Notes under the pieces: model-generated | What the model saw: only the letters and a program-made list of their open reading frames with translations | Told to the model about the DNA's origin: nothing | Databases searched by the model: none | Origin: Rhizobium sp. BK399 | Lineage (GTDB): Bacteria; Pseudomonadota; Alphaproteobacteria; Rhizobiales; Rhizobiaceae | Assembly (NCBI RefSeq): GCF_014194695.1 | Contig: NZ_JACIAH010000001.1 | Span: forward strand, 744,001-808,000 | Length of the DNA stretch: 64,000 nt | Direction: 5' to 3' | Part shown: positions 33,556-44,390 of the stretch, one piece after another | Position numbering within the stretch: position 1 is the first letter of the stretch | How the letters are laid out: every line of letters starts with the position of its first letter | Made by a program: the position numbers and the translations under genes

Positions 33556-34404
33556 TTATGCGAGACGAGGCATCCACCACTTCGGTGATACTTTTTCGCG
33601 CTCCAGAAAGGCCGTCAGGATGGCTTCGTCCGTCTCTCCGTTCAGCGTGTATTCCTTCGCGTGGATGCCGCCGCTGATATAGAGGAGGTCGAGGCCGTAA
33701 TCGAGAGCACCGCGAACATCGGTCGGCATTCCGTCCCCGATTGCAAGGACACGGCCCTTCGGAAATTCCCCATGGGCGTCGCGGGCAACGGACAATACGG
33801 CGTCGTAGATCGGCTTGTGCGGCTTCCCGGCAATGCGGGTTTGCCCACCGAGCTGATTGTAGTATGCCGCCATCGCGCCGGCGCAGGGGATGATCTTGTG
33901 GCCGCGCTCGACAACCAGATCGGGGTTGGCGCAGATCATCGGCACGCCGCGCACCTGAAACGCCTTCAGCATCTCGGTATAGTCTTCGGGCGTCTCGGTT
34001 TCGTCGTCGAAGAAGCCGGTGCATACAACGGAGTCGGCATCCCCCGCATCGACGCGCTCCACGCCAAGCCCCTCGATGATCGCCAGATCACGTTCCGGCC
34101 CGAGAAGAAATACCTTCTTCGGCCCCTCGGCAATGAGGCCCCGCGTGACATCGCCCGACGTGACAATCCGATCGTAGGCGCCATCCTGGATGCCGATCTG
34201 CCGGAGCTGTGCCACCACCTGCGGAGCAATACGCGGCGAATTGGTGATGAGAACAACGGTCAACCCCTCGCCGCGGGCCGCTTCCAGCGCGGCAGCCGCC
34301 TTCGGGAACGGATCGACGCCATTGTGCAAGACACCCCAGACATCGCAGAACACCGCGTCATACTGGCTGGTGATTTCCGCAAAGTTTTCGATCCGCTTGG
34401 CCAT
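33556..34404 (-). CDS. HAD-IIA family protein (TIGR01459-type)
   Basis: A 282-residue HAD-superfamily subfamily IIA protein of the alphaproteobacterial TIGR01459 type. Motif I is CDVWGVLHNG with nucleophile Asp21. The second Asp of the usual DxD is Trp23, a trait I recall as normal for this subgroup. TNSPR (motif II), a Lys in AGKPHKPIY and IGDGMPTDVRGA (motif III acids) are present. Related IIA proteins dephosphorylate pyridoxal phosphate, nitrophenyl phosphate or nucleotides, but the true substrate is unknown. Co-directional with ribF 27 bp downstream, which hints at flavin or coenzyme metabolism (weak inference). Confidence 0.85.
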   Translation of the reverse strand: MAKRIENFAEITSQYDAVFCDVWGVLHNGVDPFPKAAAALEAARGEGLTVVLITNSPRIAPQVVAQLRQIGIQDGAYDRIVTSGDVTRGLIAEGPKKVFLLGPERDLAIIEGLGVERVDAGDADSVVCTGFFDDETETPEDYTEMLKAFQVRGVPMICANPDLVVERGHKIIPCAGAMAAYYNQLGGQTRIAGKPHKPIYDAVLSVARDAHGEFPKGRVLAIGDGMPTDVRGALDYGLDLLYISGGIHAKEYTLNGETDEAILTAFLEREKVSPKWWMPRLA

Positions 34405-34505
34405 TCCGATGTCCCGATGTCGTTAAGTCACGGGTGACATCGCAAAGGCCTGCCGGGATGGCAAGGCATTTTGCGCTGCGGCTGTAAAAAACCGAAACGA
34501 GCCGA

Positions 34506-35915
34506 CTAGAGGACGGCGGCGGCAGCCTTGGCCAACAGGCCTGCGGCGGTGGATATGCCAATCACCGTCAGGATGCCCTTCTTGAAGCGAAACAGCAGAA
34601 CGGACGCCAGCAAGAAGATCACGAGCGCGGCGGCATCGAGCGTCCCCCACTGCGGCCAGGCAACGCTGATGATCGGCAGGCCGGTCTTGCCGGAAAAGAG
34701 TGCGACGCGGCCAACTTCGGCAAAGAGCACATGCAGGCCGAACCAGAGCGCAAGATTGAGAATGACGCCGACGACCGCAGCCGTAATCGCCGAAAGGGCG
34801 GCAGAGAGCTTCTCGTTGTTGCGCAGCTTCTCGATGTAGGGAGCCCCGGCGAAAATCCAGATGAAGCTCGGCACGAACGTCGCCCAGGCAGCGAGGAAGG
34901 CGCCGAGAACGCCACCGGCAAGGGGCGCCATCGCAATGGGATTGCGATAGCCAGCGAGGAAACCGACGAAACAGAGGACGAGGACAAGCGGCCCAGGCGT
35001 CGTCTCGGCAAGCGCCAGTCCATCGAGCATCTCGCCGGGCTGAAGCCACGCGTAGTGGCCGACGGCAACCTGCGCGACATAGGAAAGCACGGCGTATGCG
35101 CCTCCGAAAGTGATGACGGCCATCTTGGAGAAGAAGATGAAGACGGCGCCGAATACATTGGTTTCGCCGCTCAACGTTTCGGCGATCAGGTCCATCGGCG
35201 CGTCGAGGCCACGAATGAAGAAGAGCGGTGACTGCCAGACGAGGATCCAGAACACCAATACCACGAGCGGCCTTGCGATCGCATGCGGCGTGACTGCAGG
35301 AAGTCGTCCGCGGCGGGCGGTTTGCGGCATCGGCGTTGCCAACCCACGCTGGCGATACTTCATCCACAGCAGTCCTGCTGCGCCGGCGAGGACAATGATG
35401 AGAGGAAACGGCAGGTTCAGCATGAAAAGCGCCAGGAACGAGGCGCCGGCCACATAGTAGTGAAAGCGCTCCTTCAGAGCCCGGCGGCTCACCCGGAGCA
35501 AGGCCTCGATGACGATGGCCAGGACCGCAGCTTTCACTCCGAAGAAAAGCGCGGGAAGCCAGGCCGCTTCCTGAAAGACGGCGTAAAGGCTCGACAGGAT
35601 CAGGATGAGCAGAAAGCCCGGTAGTATGAACAGCAGGCCGGCAATCAGCCCGCCACGGACACCGTGCATCAGCCAGCCGATATATGTGGCCAGTTGCTGG
35701 GCTTCGGGGCCGGGCAGCAGCATGCAGAAATTAAGCGCGTGCAGGAAGCGTTCCTCAGAGATCCAGCGCTTCTCGTCGACAATGGTCTTGTGCATGAGGG
35801 CGATCTGACCGGCCGGCCCGCCGAAGCTCAGGCAGCCGATCCACGCCCAGACGCGAACCGCCTCTCGCAGCGCTGGTGCCGCCACGATGTCTTCTGCCGC
35901 GATCGCCTTATTCAC
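34506..35915 (-). CDS. chrA: Chromate-transporter-family (CHR, ChrA-like) membrane protein
   Basis: A 469-residue bidomain CHR protein with about 10-12 helices. Each half has its signature: FGGPAGQIA and LPGPEAQQLATYIGW in the first, FGGAYAVLSYV and AETTPGPLVLV in the second. Family members export chromate or take part in sulfate/oxyanion movement; physiological roles in rhizobia are uncertain. No ChrB-type regulator adjoins it. From memory, the S. meliloti homologue just upstream of groESL1 is strongly expressed in nodules. It ends about 100 bp before the HAD-IIA gene on the same strand. Confidence 0.85.
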   Translation of the reverse strand: MNKAIAAEDIVAAPALREAVRVWAWIGCLSFGGPAGQIALMHKTIVDEKRWISEERFLHALNFCMLLPGPEAQQLATYIGWLMHGVRGGLIAGLLFILPGFLLILILSSLYAVFQEAAWLPALFFGVKAAVLAIVIEALLRVSRRALKERFHYYVAGASFLALFMLNLPFPLIIVLAGAAGLLWMKYRQRGLATPMPQTARRGRLPAVTPHAIARPLVVLVFWILVWQSPLFFIRGLDAPMDLIAETLSGETNVFGAVFIFFSKMAVITFGGAYAVLSYVAQVAVGHYAWLQPGEMLDGLALAETTPGPLVLVLCFVGFLAGYRNPIAMAPLAGGVLGAFLAAWATFVPSFIWIFAGAPYIEKLRNNEKLSAALSAITAAVVGVILNLALWFGLHVLFAEVGRVALFSGKTGLPIISVAWPQWGTLDAAALVIFLLASVLLFRFKKGILTVIGISTAAGLLAKAAAAVL

Positions 35916-36116
35916 GGTTGCCGCCCCTCTTGCCCCAAGGCGCTCGATATCATTGGCACGTCCTTACGACAATCCTAGCGACAGGTGGGCGGCAGTGATC
36001 TCTTTCGAGGAAAGAAGCTTAGGGAACGGTGGTCACCGCACTGCCTGTCGCACTTCCGACAAGGATATGCTGTTAAGCCTGCTTGAGAAGACGGCGAAGA
36101 AAAATTCAGGCCGTCC

Positions 36117-36145
36117 TTGACTCCCCGATGGGCCACTCCTAAATG
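36117..36145 (+). promoter_or_regulatory. Predicted groESL promoter
   Basis: TTGACT, 17 bases, TAAATG: a good match to vegetative -35/-10 spacing, ending 8 bp before the CIRCE element, the position expected for HrcA control. Confidence 0.55.
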
Positions 36146-36153
36146 CTGCCTCG

Positions 36154-36180
36154 CTAGCACTCCCCAATGGCGAGTGCTAA
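36154..36180 (+). promoter_or_regulatory. CIRCE heat-shock operator (HrcA site)
   Basis: CTAGCACTC, 9 bases, GAGTGCTAA: matches the CIRCE consensus TTAGCACTC-N9-GAGTGCTAA with one mismatch, 59 bp upstream of groES. HrcA repressor binding here would release groESL on heat shock. Confidence 0.95.
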
Positions 36181-36239
36181 CACCCATCCGTGCGGGCCGC
36201 TCTCGGCCTGCGAGTGTCATTTGATCGAGGGATTAGACA

Positions 36240-36536
36240 ATGGCAAGCACCAACTTCCGCCCCCTTCACGATCGCGTCGTCGTTCGCCGCGTTGAGTCCG
36301 AAGAAAAGACCAAGGGCGGCATCATCATTCCGGACACCGCCAAGGAGAAGCCGCAGGAAGGCGAAATCGTCGCCGTCGGTTCCGGCGCTCGTGACGAGTC
36401 CGGCAAGGTCGTCGCTCTCGACGTCAAGGCTGGCGATCGCGTTCTGTTCGGCAAGTGGTCCGGCACCGAAGTCAAGATCAACGGCGAAGACCTTCTGATC
36501 ATGAAGGAAGCCGACATCATGGGCATCATCGGCTAA
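36240..36536 (+). CDS. groES: Co-chaperonin GroES
   Basis: A 98-residue GroES that caps the GroEL chamber as a heptamer. The N-terminal [19 protein letters not shown], the mobile loop [17 protein letters not shown] and the C-terminal [10 protein letters not shown] are standard. The ATG follows GAGGGA. It is first in the groESL operon behind a CIRCE element, with groEL 72 bp downstream. Confidence 0.98.
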   Translation: MASTNFRPLHDRVVVRRVESEEKTKGGIIIPDTAKEKPQEGEIVAVGSGARDESGKVVALDVKAGDRVLFGKWSGTEVKINGEDLLIMKEADIMGIIG

Positions 36537-36563
36537 TCAGCCGTTTTCCCTTTCCGATTTTAG

Positions 36564-38249
<1,686 letters not shown>

Positions 38250-38318
38250 TAGGCGCAAGCCTATCGCTGAAGCGTCCATAAAGCTTCACCGATCTATCTC
38301 CGGTTTCCCCGGAACAGG

Positions 38319-38345
38319 AAGGGCGGTCTTCGGACCGCCCTTTTT
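38319..38345 (+). terminator. groESL terminator
   Basis: AAGGGCGGTC, TTCG, GACCGCCCTT and further T residues: a 10-bp stem with a stable UUCG tetraloop, 70 bp after groEL. Confidence 0.9.
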
Positions 38346-38868
38346 GGTTTGGGCGTGCGATTCGCGGAACAGCAACTGTGTTCGTTTTTCAATCCTCAGA
38401 AAAAACGTTTAAGCAGCGATGTGAGCATGCCTCGCGTTATTCGAGGCTTTCGCAAGGCTTGCGCGCTTGCATTTTTTCTACCGCGGACTGCTTTCCTCGC
38501 TGACGCAATTTCGTGCATGTTTTTTCACACAAATGGCAGGTGAAACCGCTTACACCTCAGAAAATTGTCCACCTTTGGTGCTTTCTGCGCCCCTCGAGCA
38601 GTTTTCCTGCCGTTTTTCCACTCACAGTGGAGACCGGCACTATGCAAAAAGCAGATTGCCGTTTGCATAAAAGCGCCTATAAATCCGCGCTGCATTCGGC
38701 GCGCGTTCATCCGCCGACGGTCGCGATCCAATTCGCTGCCGACCACGGGAACGCGAGGGCGAGCTCGGGAAAAACCCCTCCCGAAAATATACCATAAGTT
38801 GTGCGTTTTTCCCGCGGAATTGGAAGCGGCTCCGTTAGCAGTGCCGACATCCAGACCCCATTTCGCAG
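38346..38868. other. Long AT-richer spacer downstream of groEL
   Basis: About 520 bases without a convincing gene. It is noticeably richer in T/A tracts than its surroundings and carries a perfect inverted repeat (38641-38669). A small RNA or the promoter of the PAS-like gene could lie here; nothing in sequence settles it. Confidence 0.5.
38641..38669. promoter_or_regulatory. Perfect inverted repeat, putative operator
   Basis: TATGCAAA, 13 bases, TTTGCATA, followed by AAAAG. The 8-bp arms have centres 21 bp apart, about 200 bp upstream of the PAS-like gene. Confidence 0.35.
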
Positions 38869-39405
38869 GTGGCCGAGCATGATGCGCGGCGCAGCATGAA
38901 CCTGCCCATTCTTGCCGGACGTGCAGCGGGGGAAGCTGTACCTAAGCTGGGGAAAAATTTGTTCAAAATTGCTAAAACCACCACCGCGGCACCGCTCATG
39001 CCGGGTTCACTCGACGTCAGCAATCACGACCCTGACCTGCTGGCGCAGTTTTCCATTTCCGAGACCTGGGTCGGAGATTTTTCCACGGGCATCATCCACC
39101 TGAAGGAATGGAGCGCGATGCTGCACGGGCTGCCGGCGCGTGAATGCGGCCTTGTCAGCCTTATGCGCTGCTACGACCCGAAGGATCACGATCACATCCT
39201 GGACCTCTTCGAGCAGGCCGCGACTCTCTCTTCATCGTTCTGCTTCTCGACCACGATCATGATGCCGAATGGCTTCCGCCAGCCCTTGTTCTGTATGGGC
39301 GAGTCGAACGGTCATGATGACGCCTCCCATGGCAGCTTGCTCGGCGTTTTTGTCTTTCCGCGATTCAAAACCAACACCGGCAGCGAGTTCGCGCGGCGCC
39401 AGTAA
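38869..39405 (+). CDS. PAS-fold protein of unknown function
   Basis: A 178-residue cytoplasmic protein. Residues about 55-165 look like a single PAS domain (ISETWVGDFSTGIIHLKEWSAMLHGL, MRCYDPKDHDHI, FSTTIMMPNGF-RQPLFCMGE) with no output domain. The N-terminal 50 residues are basic and Ala/Lys rich. The GTG at 38869 starts the longest plausible form; an ATG at 38896 (MNLPILAG) is the alternative, and neither has a strong ribosome site. A terminator follows the stop. Lone PAS proteins may bind ligands or partner kinases, but no role can be assigned. Confidence 0.65.
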   Translation: MAEHDARRSMNLPILAGRAAGEAVPKLGKNLFKIAKTTTAAPLMPGSLDVSNHDPDLLAQFSISETWVGDFSTGIIHLKEWSAMLHGLPARECGLVSLMRCYDPKDHDHILDLFEQAATLSSSFCFSTTIMMPNGFRQPLFCMGESNGHDDASHGSLLGVFVFPRFKTNTGSEFARRQ

Positions 39406-39421
39406 TACCTTCCGCGCACAA

Positions 39422-39450
39422 AAAAGCCGGCCCCTGAAAGGCCGGCTTTT
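39422..39450. terminator. Bidirectional terminator between convergent genes
   Basis: AAAAGCCGGCC, CCTGAAA, GGCCGGCTTTT: an 11-bp stem with A and T flanks, serving the PAS-like gene and the glutathione transferase gene. Confidence 0.85.
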
Positions 39451-39469
39451 GTCGTTGCCATGTTTCGGC

Positions 39470-40180
39470 TTATGCCGGGCGCGCCGGGATGTTGAATCCC
39501 TTCTCCGATGCCGGCCTGGCGATGCAGCGGTCGAGCCAGTCCACGACCGCCGGAAAGCTCTTGTAGTCAAGCACTTCGCGTCCGCCATAGAAAATGTCGG
39601 CGCCGCGCAGCCATGGGAAGGTCGCGATATCGGCGATGGTATAGAGATCGCCCATGATCCACTGGCGGCCCTGGAGGCGCGCTTCCAGCACGCTCAGCAA
39701 GCGCTTGGATTCGTCGCGATAGCGCTCCATCGGGTAGGAGTTGTTGGCGACCTTGTCGGCCGCAAACTTGTAGAAGTGCCCGAATTGCCCGAACATCGGT
39801 CCGATACCAGCCATCTGGAAGAAGACCCACTGGATCGTCTCGTAGCGCCCTGCTGCGTCTGATGGAATGAGCTTGCCGGTCTTCTCGGCGAGATAGAGCA
39901 GGATCGCGCCGGACTCGAAAATGCCGATCGGCTTTCCGTCCGGACCATTGGGATCGATGATCGCCGGAATGCGGCCGTTCGGATTGAGCGACACGAACTC
40001 AGGCGATTTCTGGTCATTGGTGTTGAACGAGATCAGGTGCGGCTCGTAGGACAAGCCGAGTTCTTCAAGCGCGATCGATATCTTCACGCCGTTCGGCGTC
40101 GGCAACGAATAGAGCTGGATAACGTCGGGGTTCGCTGCCGGCCAGCGCGTCGTGATCGGAAAAGCGGAAAGATCTGCCAT
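39470..40180 (-). CDS. Nu-class-like glutathione S-transferase (YghU/YfcG type)
   Basis: A 236-residue cytosolic glutathione transferase-fold protein. The thioredoxin-like N-terminal domain (about 20-105) contains LYSLPTPNGVKISIALEELG, LNPNGRIPAIID and FESGAILLYLAE; the helical C-terminal domain includes MFGQFGHFYKFA and YTIADIATFPWL. The TPNG-x-K segment marks the YghU/YfcG (nu) group, which binds two glutathiones and has disulfide reductase and peroxidase activity. The ATG at 40180 has GGAG at 8 bases. Convergent with the PAS-like gene. Confidence 0.88.
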   Translation of the reverse strand: MADLSAFPITTRWPAANPDVIQLYSLPTPNGVKISIALEELGLSYEPHLISFNTNDQKSPEFVSLNPNGRIPAIIDPNGPDGKPIGIFESGAILLYLAEKTGKLIPSDAAGRYETIQWVFFQMAGIGPMFGQFGHFYKFAADKVANNSYPMERYRDESKRLLSVLEARLQGRQWIMGDLYTIADIATFPWLRGADIFYGGREVLDYKSFPAVVDWLDRCIARPASEKGFNIPARPA

Positions 40181-40399
40181 TGGGGTCTCCATCTTGGGTG
40201 GCCGACCATAGAAGAGGGTTATTGCCAATGGCAAGCCGCCATCGCGACCGATGCGTCGTTCAATAATAGAGAACAAAGCGTCCGCTTCCGTCTATCTTTT
40301 CACGACGGCAAAAAAAGGCGACAAAACGGCATCCGAGGTTGAAACCGTGCCGGGGGCACAGAGACCTCAAACGTCATTCACAAACGGAGACTTTGTCCC

Positions 40400-40843
40400 A
40401 TGTCGAATACCAATAACGCCATCATTCTTGTTGCTCGTATTCTCCTCTCCTTCATGTTCATCTATGCCGGCTTCGGCAAGCTGACCGATCCGGCTGGCAC
40501 GGCCGGCATGATCGCCGGTGCTGGTCTTCCGGCCTCCAGCGCGCTTGCCTATCTCGCAGGTGCCTTTGAATTCGTGACCGGTCTTGCCGTCCTCGTCGGC
40601 TACCAGACCAAGATCATCGGCTGGCTGCTGGCCGCGTTCTGTGCATTCACCGCCATTGTCTTCCACCTGCCTACGGTCAACGTTCCGGACTTCCCGGCTG
40701 CTGCCCTCGGCTGGATCAATGCCCTGAACCAGATCATGGTCATGAAGAACTTCACGCTGGCCGGCGCTTACATCTTCCTCGCGATCGTCGGCCCCGGCCT
40801 CTATTCGCTCGACGCACGCCGCGGCGTCTACGCAGTCGCCTAA
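40400..40843 (+). CDS. DoxX-family membrane protein
   Basis: A 147-residue inner-membrane protein with four helices (IILVARILLSFMFIYAGFGKL, SALAYLAGAFEFVTGLAVLVG, WLLAAFCAFTAIVFHL, AYIFLAIVGPGLYSL). R-x-LLSFMFIYAGFGKL is the DoxX signature. Family members are linked to redox homeostasis, but biochemical roles are poorly defined. CGGAG lies upstream of the ATG. Monocistronic, with a strong shared terminator behind it. Confidence 0.9.
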   Translation: MSNTNNAIILVARILLSFMFIYAGFGKLTDPAGTAGMIAGAGLPASSALAYLAGAFEFVTGLAVLVGYQTKIIGWLLAAFCAFTAIVFHLPTVNVPDFPAAALGWINALNQIMVMKNFTLAGAYIFLAIVGPGLYSLDARRGVYAVA

Positions 40844-40866
40844 GCCATCAGGCTCCTCCCAAGCAT

Positions 40867-40900
40867 AAAAAACCCGCCGTCAGCTGACGGCGGGTTTTTT
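40867..40900. terminator. Bidirectional terminator between doxX and hisG
   Basis: A perfect palindrome with 13-bp GC-rich arms (AACCCGCCGTCAG and its complement) flanked by A and T runs, between convergent genes. Confidence 0.92.
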
Positions 40901-40922
40901 TACGTTTCGGTCTGACGATCGC

Positions 40923-41618
40923 TCAGAGTGCCGAACGAACGGCGTCGATCAGCCGCTGAACAGTCGCATCGCCAGCGTGGGTTTCCTTGCGCGCCCGGAC
41001 GAAGCAGGCCTCCGAGCGAAGGATGACGCCGTCGGACAGGACCTTCAGATTATTCGCGCGAAGGGTAGAGCCGGTCGAGGTGATGTCGACGATGATATCG
41101 GCTGATCCCGAGGCAGGCGCCCCTTCGGTTGCCCCCAGGCTCTCGACAATCCGGTACAGCTGGATGCCGTGCTGGCTGGAGAAGAATTGCTGCGTCAGCC
41201 GCCAATATTTCGTGGCGATCGCCAGACGGCGGCCGTGACGGGCGCGAAAATCGGATGCAACGTCGCCGAGATCGGCCATGGTGTCGACATCGAGCCAGAT
41301 TTCGGGAACGGCAACCACGACATCGGCATGGCCGAAGCCGAGCCGCGCGCAGACCTCGACGCGCTTGTCAGCCTCCGCCAAACCTTCGCGAACGAGGTCT
41401 TCGCCGGTGACGCCGAAATCGACGGTGCCGTTGCCAAGCTCGCGAGAAATCTCCGAAGCCGAGAGGAAGGCGACTTCGACGTCGTCCCAGCCTTCGACGC
41501 GTCCGCGATAGGAGCGATCGTTGCCGACAGCGGTGATCCTGATGCCGGCGCGTTCGAAGATCGCCGAGGCATCGTCCTTCATCCGGCCTTTGGAAGGCAA
41601 TGCGATGGTAATCGTCAT
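40923..41618 (-). CDS. hisG: ATP phosphoribosyltransferase catalytic subunit (short form)
   Basis: A 231-residue short-form HisG, which starts histidine synthesis from ATP and PRPP. It has ALPSKGRM at the N-terminus, [10 protein letters not shown], and the PRPP-loop-like [16 protein letters not shown]; the C-terminal feedback domain of long forms is missing. Short HisG needs HisZ for activity, and hisZ is directly upstream with ATGA overlap at 41616-41620. Expressed as hisS-hisZ-hisG. Confidence 0.96.
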   Translation of the reverse strand: MTITIALPSKGRMKDDASAIFERAGIRITAVGNDRSYRGRVEGWDDVEVAFLSASEISRELGNGTVDFGVTGEDLVREGLAEADKRVEVCARLGFGHADVVVAVPEIWLDVDTMADLGDVASDFRARHGRRLAIATKYWRLTQQFFSSQHGIQLYRIVESLGATEGAPASGSADIIVDITSTGSTLRANNLKVLSDGVILRSEACFVRARKETHAGDATVQRLIDAVRSAL

Positions 41619-42736
41619 CAGGCAGCCCTCTCCGCTTCGATGCGATCCAGCCAGAGCGAGAAGCCAACGGCGGGAATGCGTTCCTTGGCGCCCAAGAAGG
41701 TCATCAACCGGTCAAAACGACCGCCACCGGCGAGAACGGCCGAAGTGCCCTGCACGCCGATCTCGAAAACCAGACCGGTGTAGTAATCCAGTGGACGCCC
41801 AAAGGCTGCGCGGTAGTCGATCAGCGCCAGATCGACGCCGGCATTGGCCAGAGCGGCCACACGGCCGTCGAAGCGCGCAAGGGCGTTGCCAAGCTTGAGG
41901 CCCGCGGCATCGGCAAAACCGGCCAGCGCGGCCGAGGCATTGATCAGCGGCACGTTCAGCGACAGGAACTCCTCCAGCACGCGGAAGGCCGCATCATCAA
42001 GGCGCGTTTCGGAGAGGATCAGCTTCTCCTTCAAGCGGCGCGCGATCTCCAGCGGCGAGCGGCTCGCATTCGTCGAATAGCCGGTCGCCTGCATCGTCGC
42101 ATCGATGTGTGCAACAAGCGCTGCTTCATTGTCGGCGGCAATCAGACGCGCGATCTCGTCACTGAGCCCGGTCACGAACTGAGGGCTGACGAGGCTCGCC
42201 AGCAGAGCTTCGAGCTGACTCATGTTGCCGAAGGCATGGATCAGCCGTTTCTGCCACCCGAGCGGCAGACCAAGCGCCTGTACGACTGCCTCAAAGACGG
42301 CCTGGTCGCCCAGCGTAACCGAAAGATACTTGCCGGGAACGACGCGCTCCAAGACGCCGATCGCGTCACCGATCGCCCGTGCATCAGCAGCGGCTATGTT
42401 GATGTCGCCAAGATCCTCGATCCCGGCCTGATAGAATTCGCTCCCGCCTTCGCGCCGTTGGCGGAAAACTTCACCGAGATAGGAATAGCGCTTCGGCGTG
42501 CCGGTGGCGCTCTCGATATGGCGCAGACAGACAGGGATCGTGAACTCCGGCCGCAGGCAAAGACTGGCGCCCGTCTCGTTTTCGGTCATGAAGATACGCC
42601 GGCGAAGATCCTCACCGGCAATATCAAGAAACGGTTCGGCCGGCTGGATGACGGGCGTATCCACCCGCTCCGTCTTTCGCGCCGCAAACTCTGAGAGAAG
42701 CTCGCCGGAAAAGTCCGGCAGATTGATCAGGGCCAT
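41618..42736 (-). CDS. hisZ: ATP phosphoribosyltransferase regulatory subunit
   Basis: A 372-residue paralogue of the histidyl-tRNA synthetase catalytic core, without the anticodon-binding domain. It keeps class II motif 2-like residues ([25 protein letters not shown]) and a motif 3-like AGGGRFDRL. It forms a complex with short HisG and confers histidine feedback. It starts 1 bp after the hisS stop and overlaps hisG by 3 bases, so translation of all three is tightly linked. Confidence 0.94.
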   Translation of the reverse strand: MALINLPDFSGELLSEFAARKTERVDTPVIQPAEPFLDIAGEDLRRRIFMTENETGASLCLRPEFTIPVCLRHIESATGTPKRYSYLGEVFRQRREGGSEFYQAGIEDLGDINIAAADARAIGDAIGVLERVVPGKYLSVTLGDQAVFEAVVQALGLPLGWQKRLIHAFGNMSQLEALLASLVSPQFVTGLSDEIARLIAADNEAALVAHIDATMQATGYSTNASRSPLEIARRLKEKLILSETRLDDAAFRVLEEFLSLNVPLINASAALAGFADAAGLKLGNALARFDGRVAALANAGVDLALIDYRAAFGRPLDYYTGLVFEIGVQGTSAVLAGGGRFDRLMTFLGAKERIPAVGFSLWLDRIEAERAA

Positions 42737-42737
42737 C

Positions 42738-44252
42738 TCAGCCCGCCCTATTCCGGTCTTCGGCCTGCGCCGCCAGAATTGCCTTCACCTTGGCGACGAG
42801 GTCGCCTTCCGCAACCGTTTCCTGGGCAACACGGGCCTCACGCCAGCTGGCATTGTCCTCGATCTCGCCCGACAGGCGCTTGCCCTCGATCAGGTCCTTG
42901 ATCTGCACGACGCCCTGCGCCCGCTCGTCACCTCCCTGGATGATGGCGACAGGGCAGCCGCGGCGGTCGGCATATTTCAACTGGTTGCCGAACTTCTTCC
43001 AGTTGCCCTGGAACATTTCGGCGCGGATGCCGGCGGAGCGCAAGTCCTGCGTCATGCGCTGGTAGCGGCCCATCGCGTCGACATCGCCGTCCATGACCGT
43101 GACCAGAACCGGCTCGATGGCCTCGGCCTGGCCGAGCTTGCCAAGGTTCTTCAACGCCGTCATCAGGCGGGAAACACCGATGGAGAAGCCGGTAGCCGGC
43201 ACCGGCTGGCCCATGAAGCGGGAGACGAGGCCGTCGTAGCGACCACCACCGCCAACGGAACCGAAGACGACCTTCTCGCCCTTCTCGTTGGTGACATCGA
43301 ACAGAAGCTCGGCTTCGTAGACGGGGCCGGTGTAATATTCGAGGCCGCGCACGACCGACGGATCGATCTTGACGCGGTCGGACTGGTAGCCCGCGCTTCT
43401 GACCAATGCGCCAATGAAATTCAGCTCTTCAACGCCTTCAGCACCCTTGGATGTGCCGGCAACGAGTTCCGCCAACTGGGCTGCGCTTTCGGCATAATCC
43501 TTGATGCCGACAAAGAAGAGGACCTTGTCGATCTGGCTCTGGTCGAGGCCTGCGCCCTTGGTGAAATCGCCGGACTCATCCTTGCGGCCGGGGCCGAGCA
43601 GGAGTGCCACGCCCTCAGGACCGAACTTGTCGAGCTTGTCGATGGCGCGCAGCACGTTGAGGCGCTGGCCGACCTTGTCATCACCTCCGAGACCGATCGC
43701 TTCGAGAACGCCGTCGAGAACCTTGCGGTTGTTGACGCGGATGACGTAATCGCCGCGCTTGATGCCGAGGGCTTCCAGCGTATCGGCCATCATCATGCAC
43801 ATTTCGGCATCGGCCTGCACGCCGGGAGCACCGACGGTATCGGCGTCGAACTGCATGAACTGGCGGAAGCGACCTGGGCCTGGCTTCTCGTTGCGGAAAA
43901 CGTAGCCGGCGCGATAGGTGCGGTACGGCAGCTGGATCTCGTTGAAATTCTCGGCGACATGACGGGCGAGCGGCGCCGTCAGGTCGTAGCGGAGCGACAT
44001 CCACTGCTCGTCGTCATCCTGCAGCGAGAAGACGCCTTCGTTCGGCCGGTCGGCATCGGGCAGGAACTTGCCGAGCGCATCGGTGTATTCGAAGAGCGGG
44101 GTTTCGACAGGATCGAAACCATAGTGCTCATAGACTTCCCGGATCTTCGCGGTCATTTCGTTGACGGCGCGAATGTCGGCTGCCGAACGATCGACGAAGC
44201 CGCGGGGAAGTCTGGCCTTGAGCTTTTGTGGTTTCTTCTGCTTGTCGTTCAT
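42738..44252 (-). CDS. hisS: Histidyl-tRNA synthetase
   Basis: A 504-residue class II synthetase. [13 protein letters not shown] leads into the catalytic core with motif 2 ([20 protein letters not shown]), the HisA-type [12 protein letters not shown] and GGGGRYDGL; the anticodon-binding domain (about 405-495) includes VLVTVMDGD and [12 protein letters not shown]. The ATG at 44252 (MNDKQKKPQ) is chosen because the long upstream frame runs antisense through the neighbouring gene. First gene of the his cluster. Confidence 0.96.
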   Translation of the reverse strand: MNDKQKKPQKLKARLPRGFVDRSAADIRAVNEMTAKIREVYEHYGFDPVETPLFEYTDALGKFLPDADRPNEGVFSLQDDDEQWMSLRYDLTAPLARHVAENFNEIQLPYRTYRAGYVFRNEKPGPGRFRQFMQFDADTVGAPGVQADAEMCMMMADTLEALGIKRGDYVIRVNNRKVLDGVLEAIGLGGDDKVGQRLNVLRAIDKLDKFGPEGVALLLGPGRKDESGDFTKGAGLDQSQIDKVLFFVGIKDYAESAAQLAELVAGTSKGAEGVEELNFIGALVRSAGYQSDRVKIDPSVVRGLEYYTGPVYEAELLFDVTNEKGEKVVFGSVGGGGRYDGLVSRFMGQPVPATGFSIGVSRLMTALKNLGKLGQAEAIEPVLVTVMDGDVDAMGRYQRMTQDLRSAGIRAEMFQGNWKKFGNQLKYADRRGCPVAIIQGGDERAQGVVQIKDLIEGKRLSGEIEDNASWREARVAQETVAEGDLVAKVKAILAAQAEDRNRAG

Positions 44253-44390
44253 TTCCAAGGTATTCCGCTCGCTGTGACAGTGGCGGTTTCCTAGCGGAAA
44301 GGGCCGGATGCGGCAAGGGCGAAGGCCCTTGATCCGGAACACAGAATCGATTGAGCGAGTAGGAATGGATCGAATGGCAGGAGCTCTATC

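Larger units (their letters stand above)
35916..36239. other. Divergent regulatory spacer between chrA and groES
   Basis: About 320 bases with no gene. The right half carries the groES promoter and CIRCE element listed separately; the left half must hold the chrA promoter, which I could not place. Confidence 0.6.
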
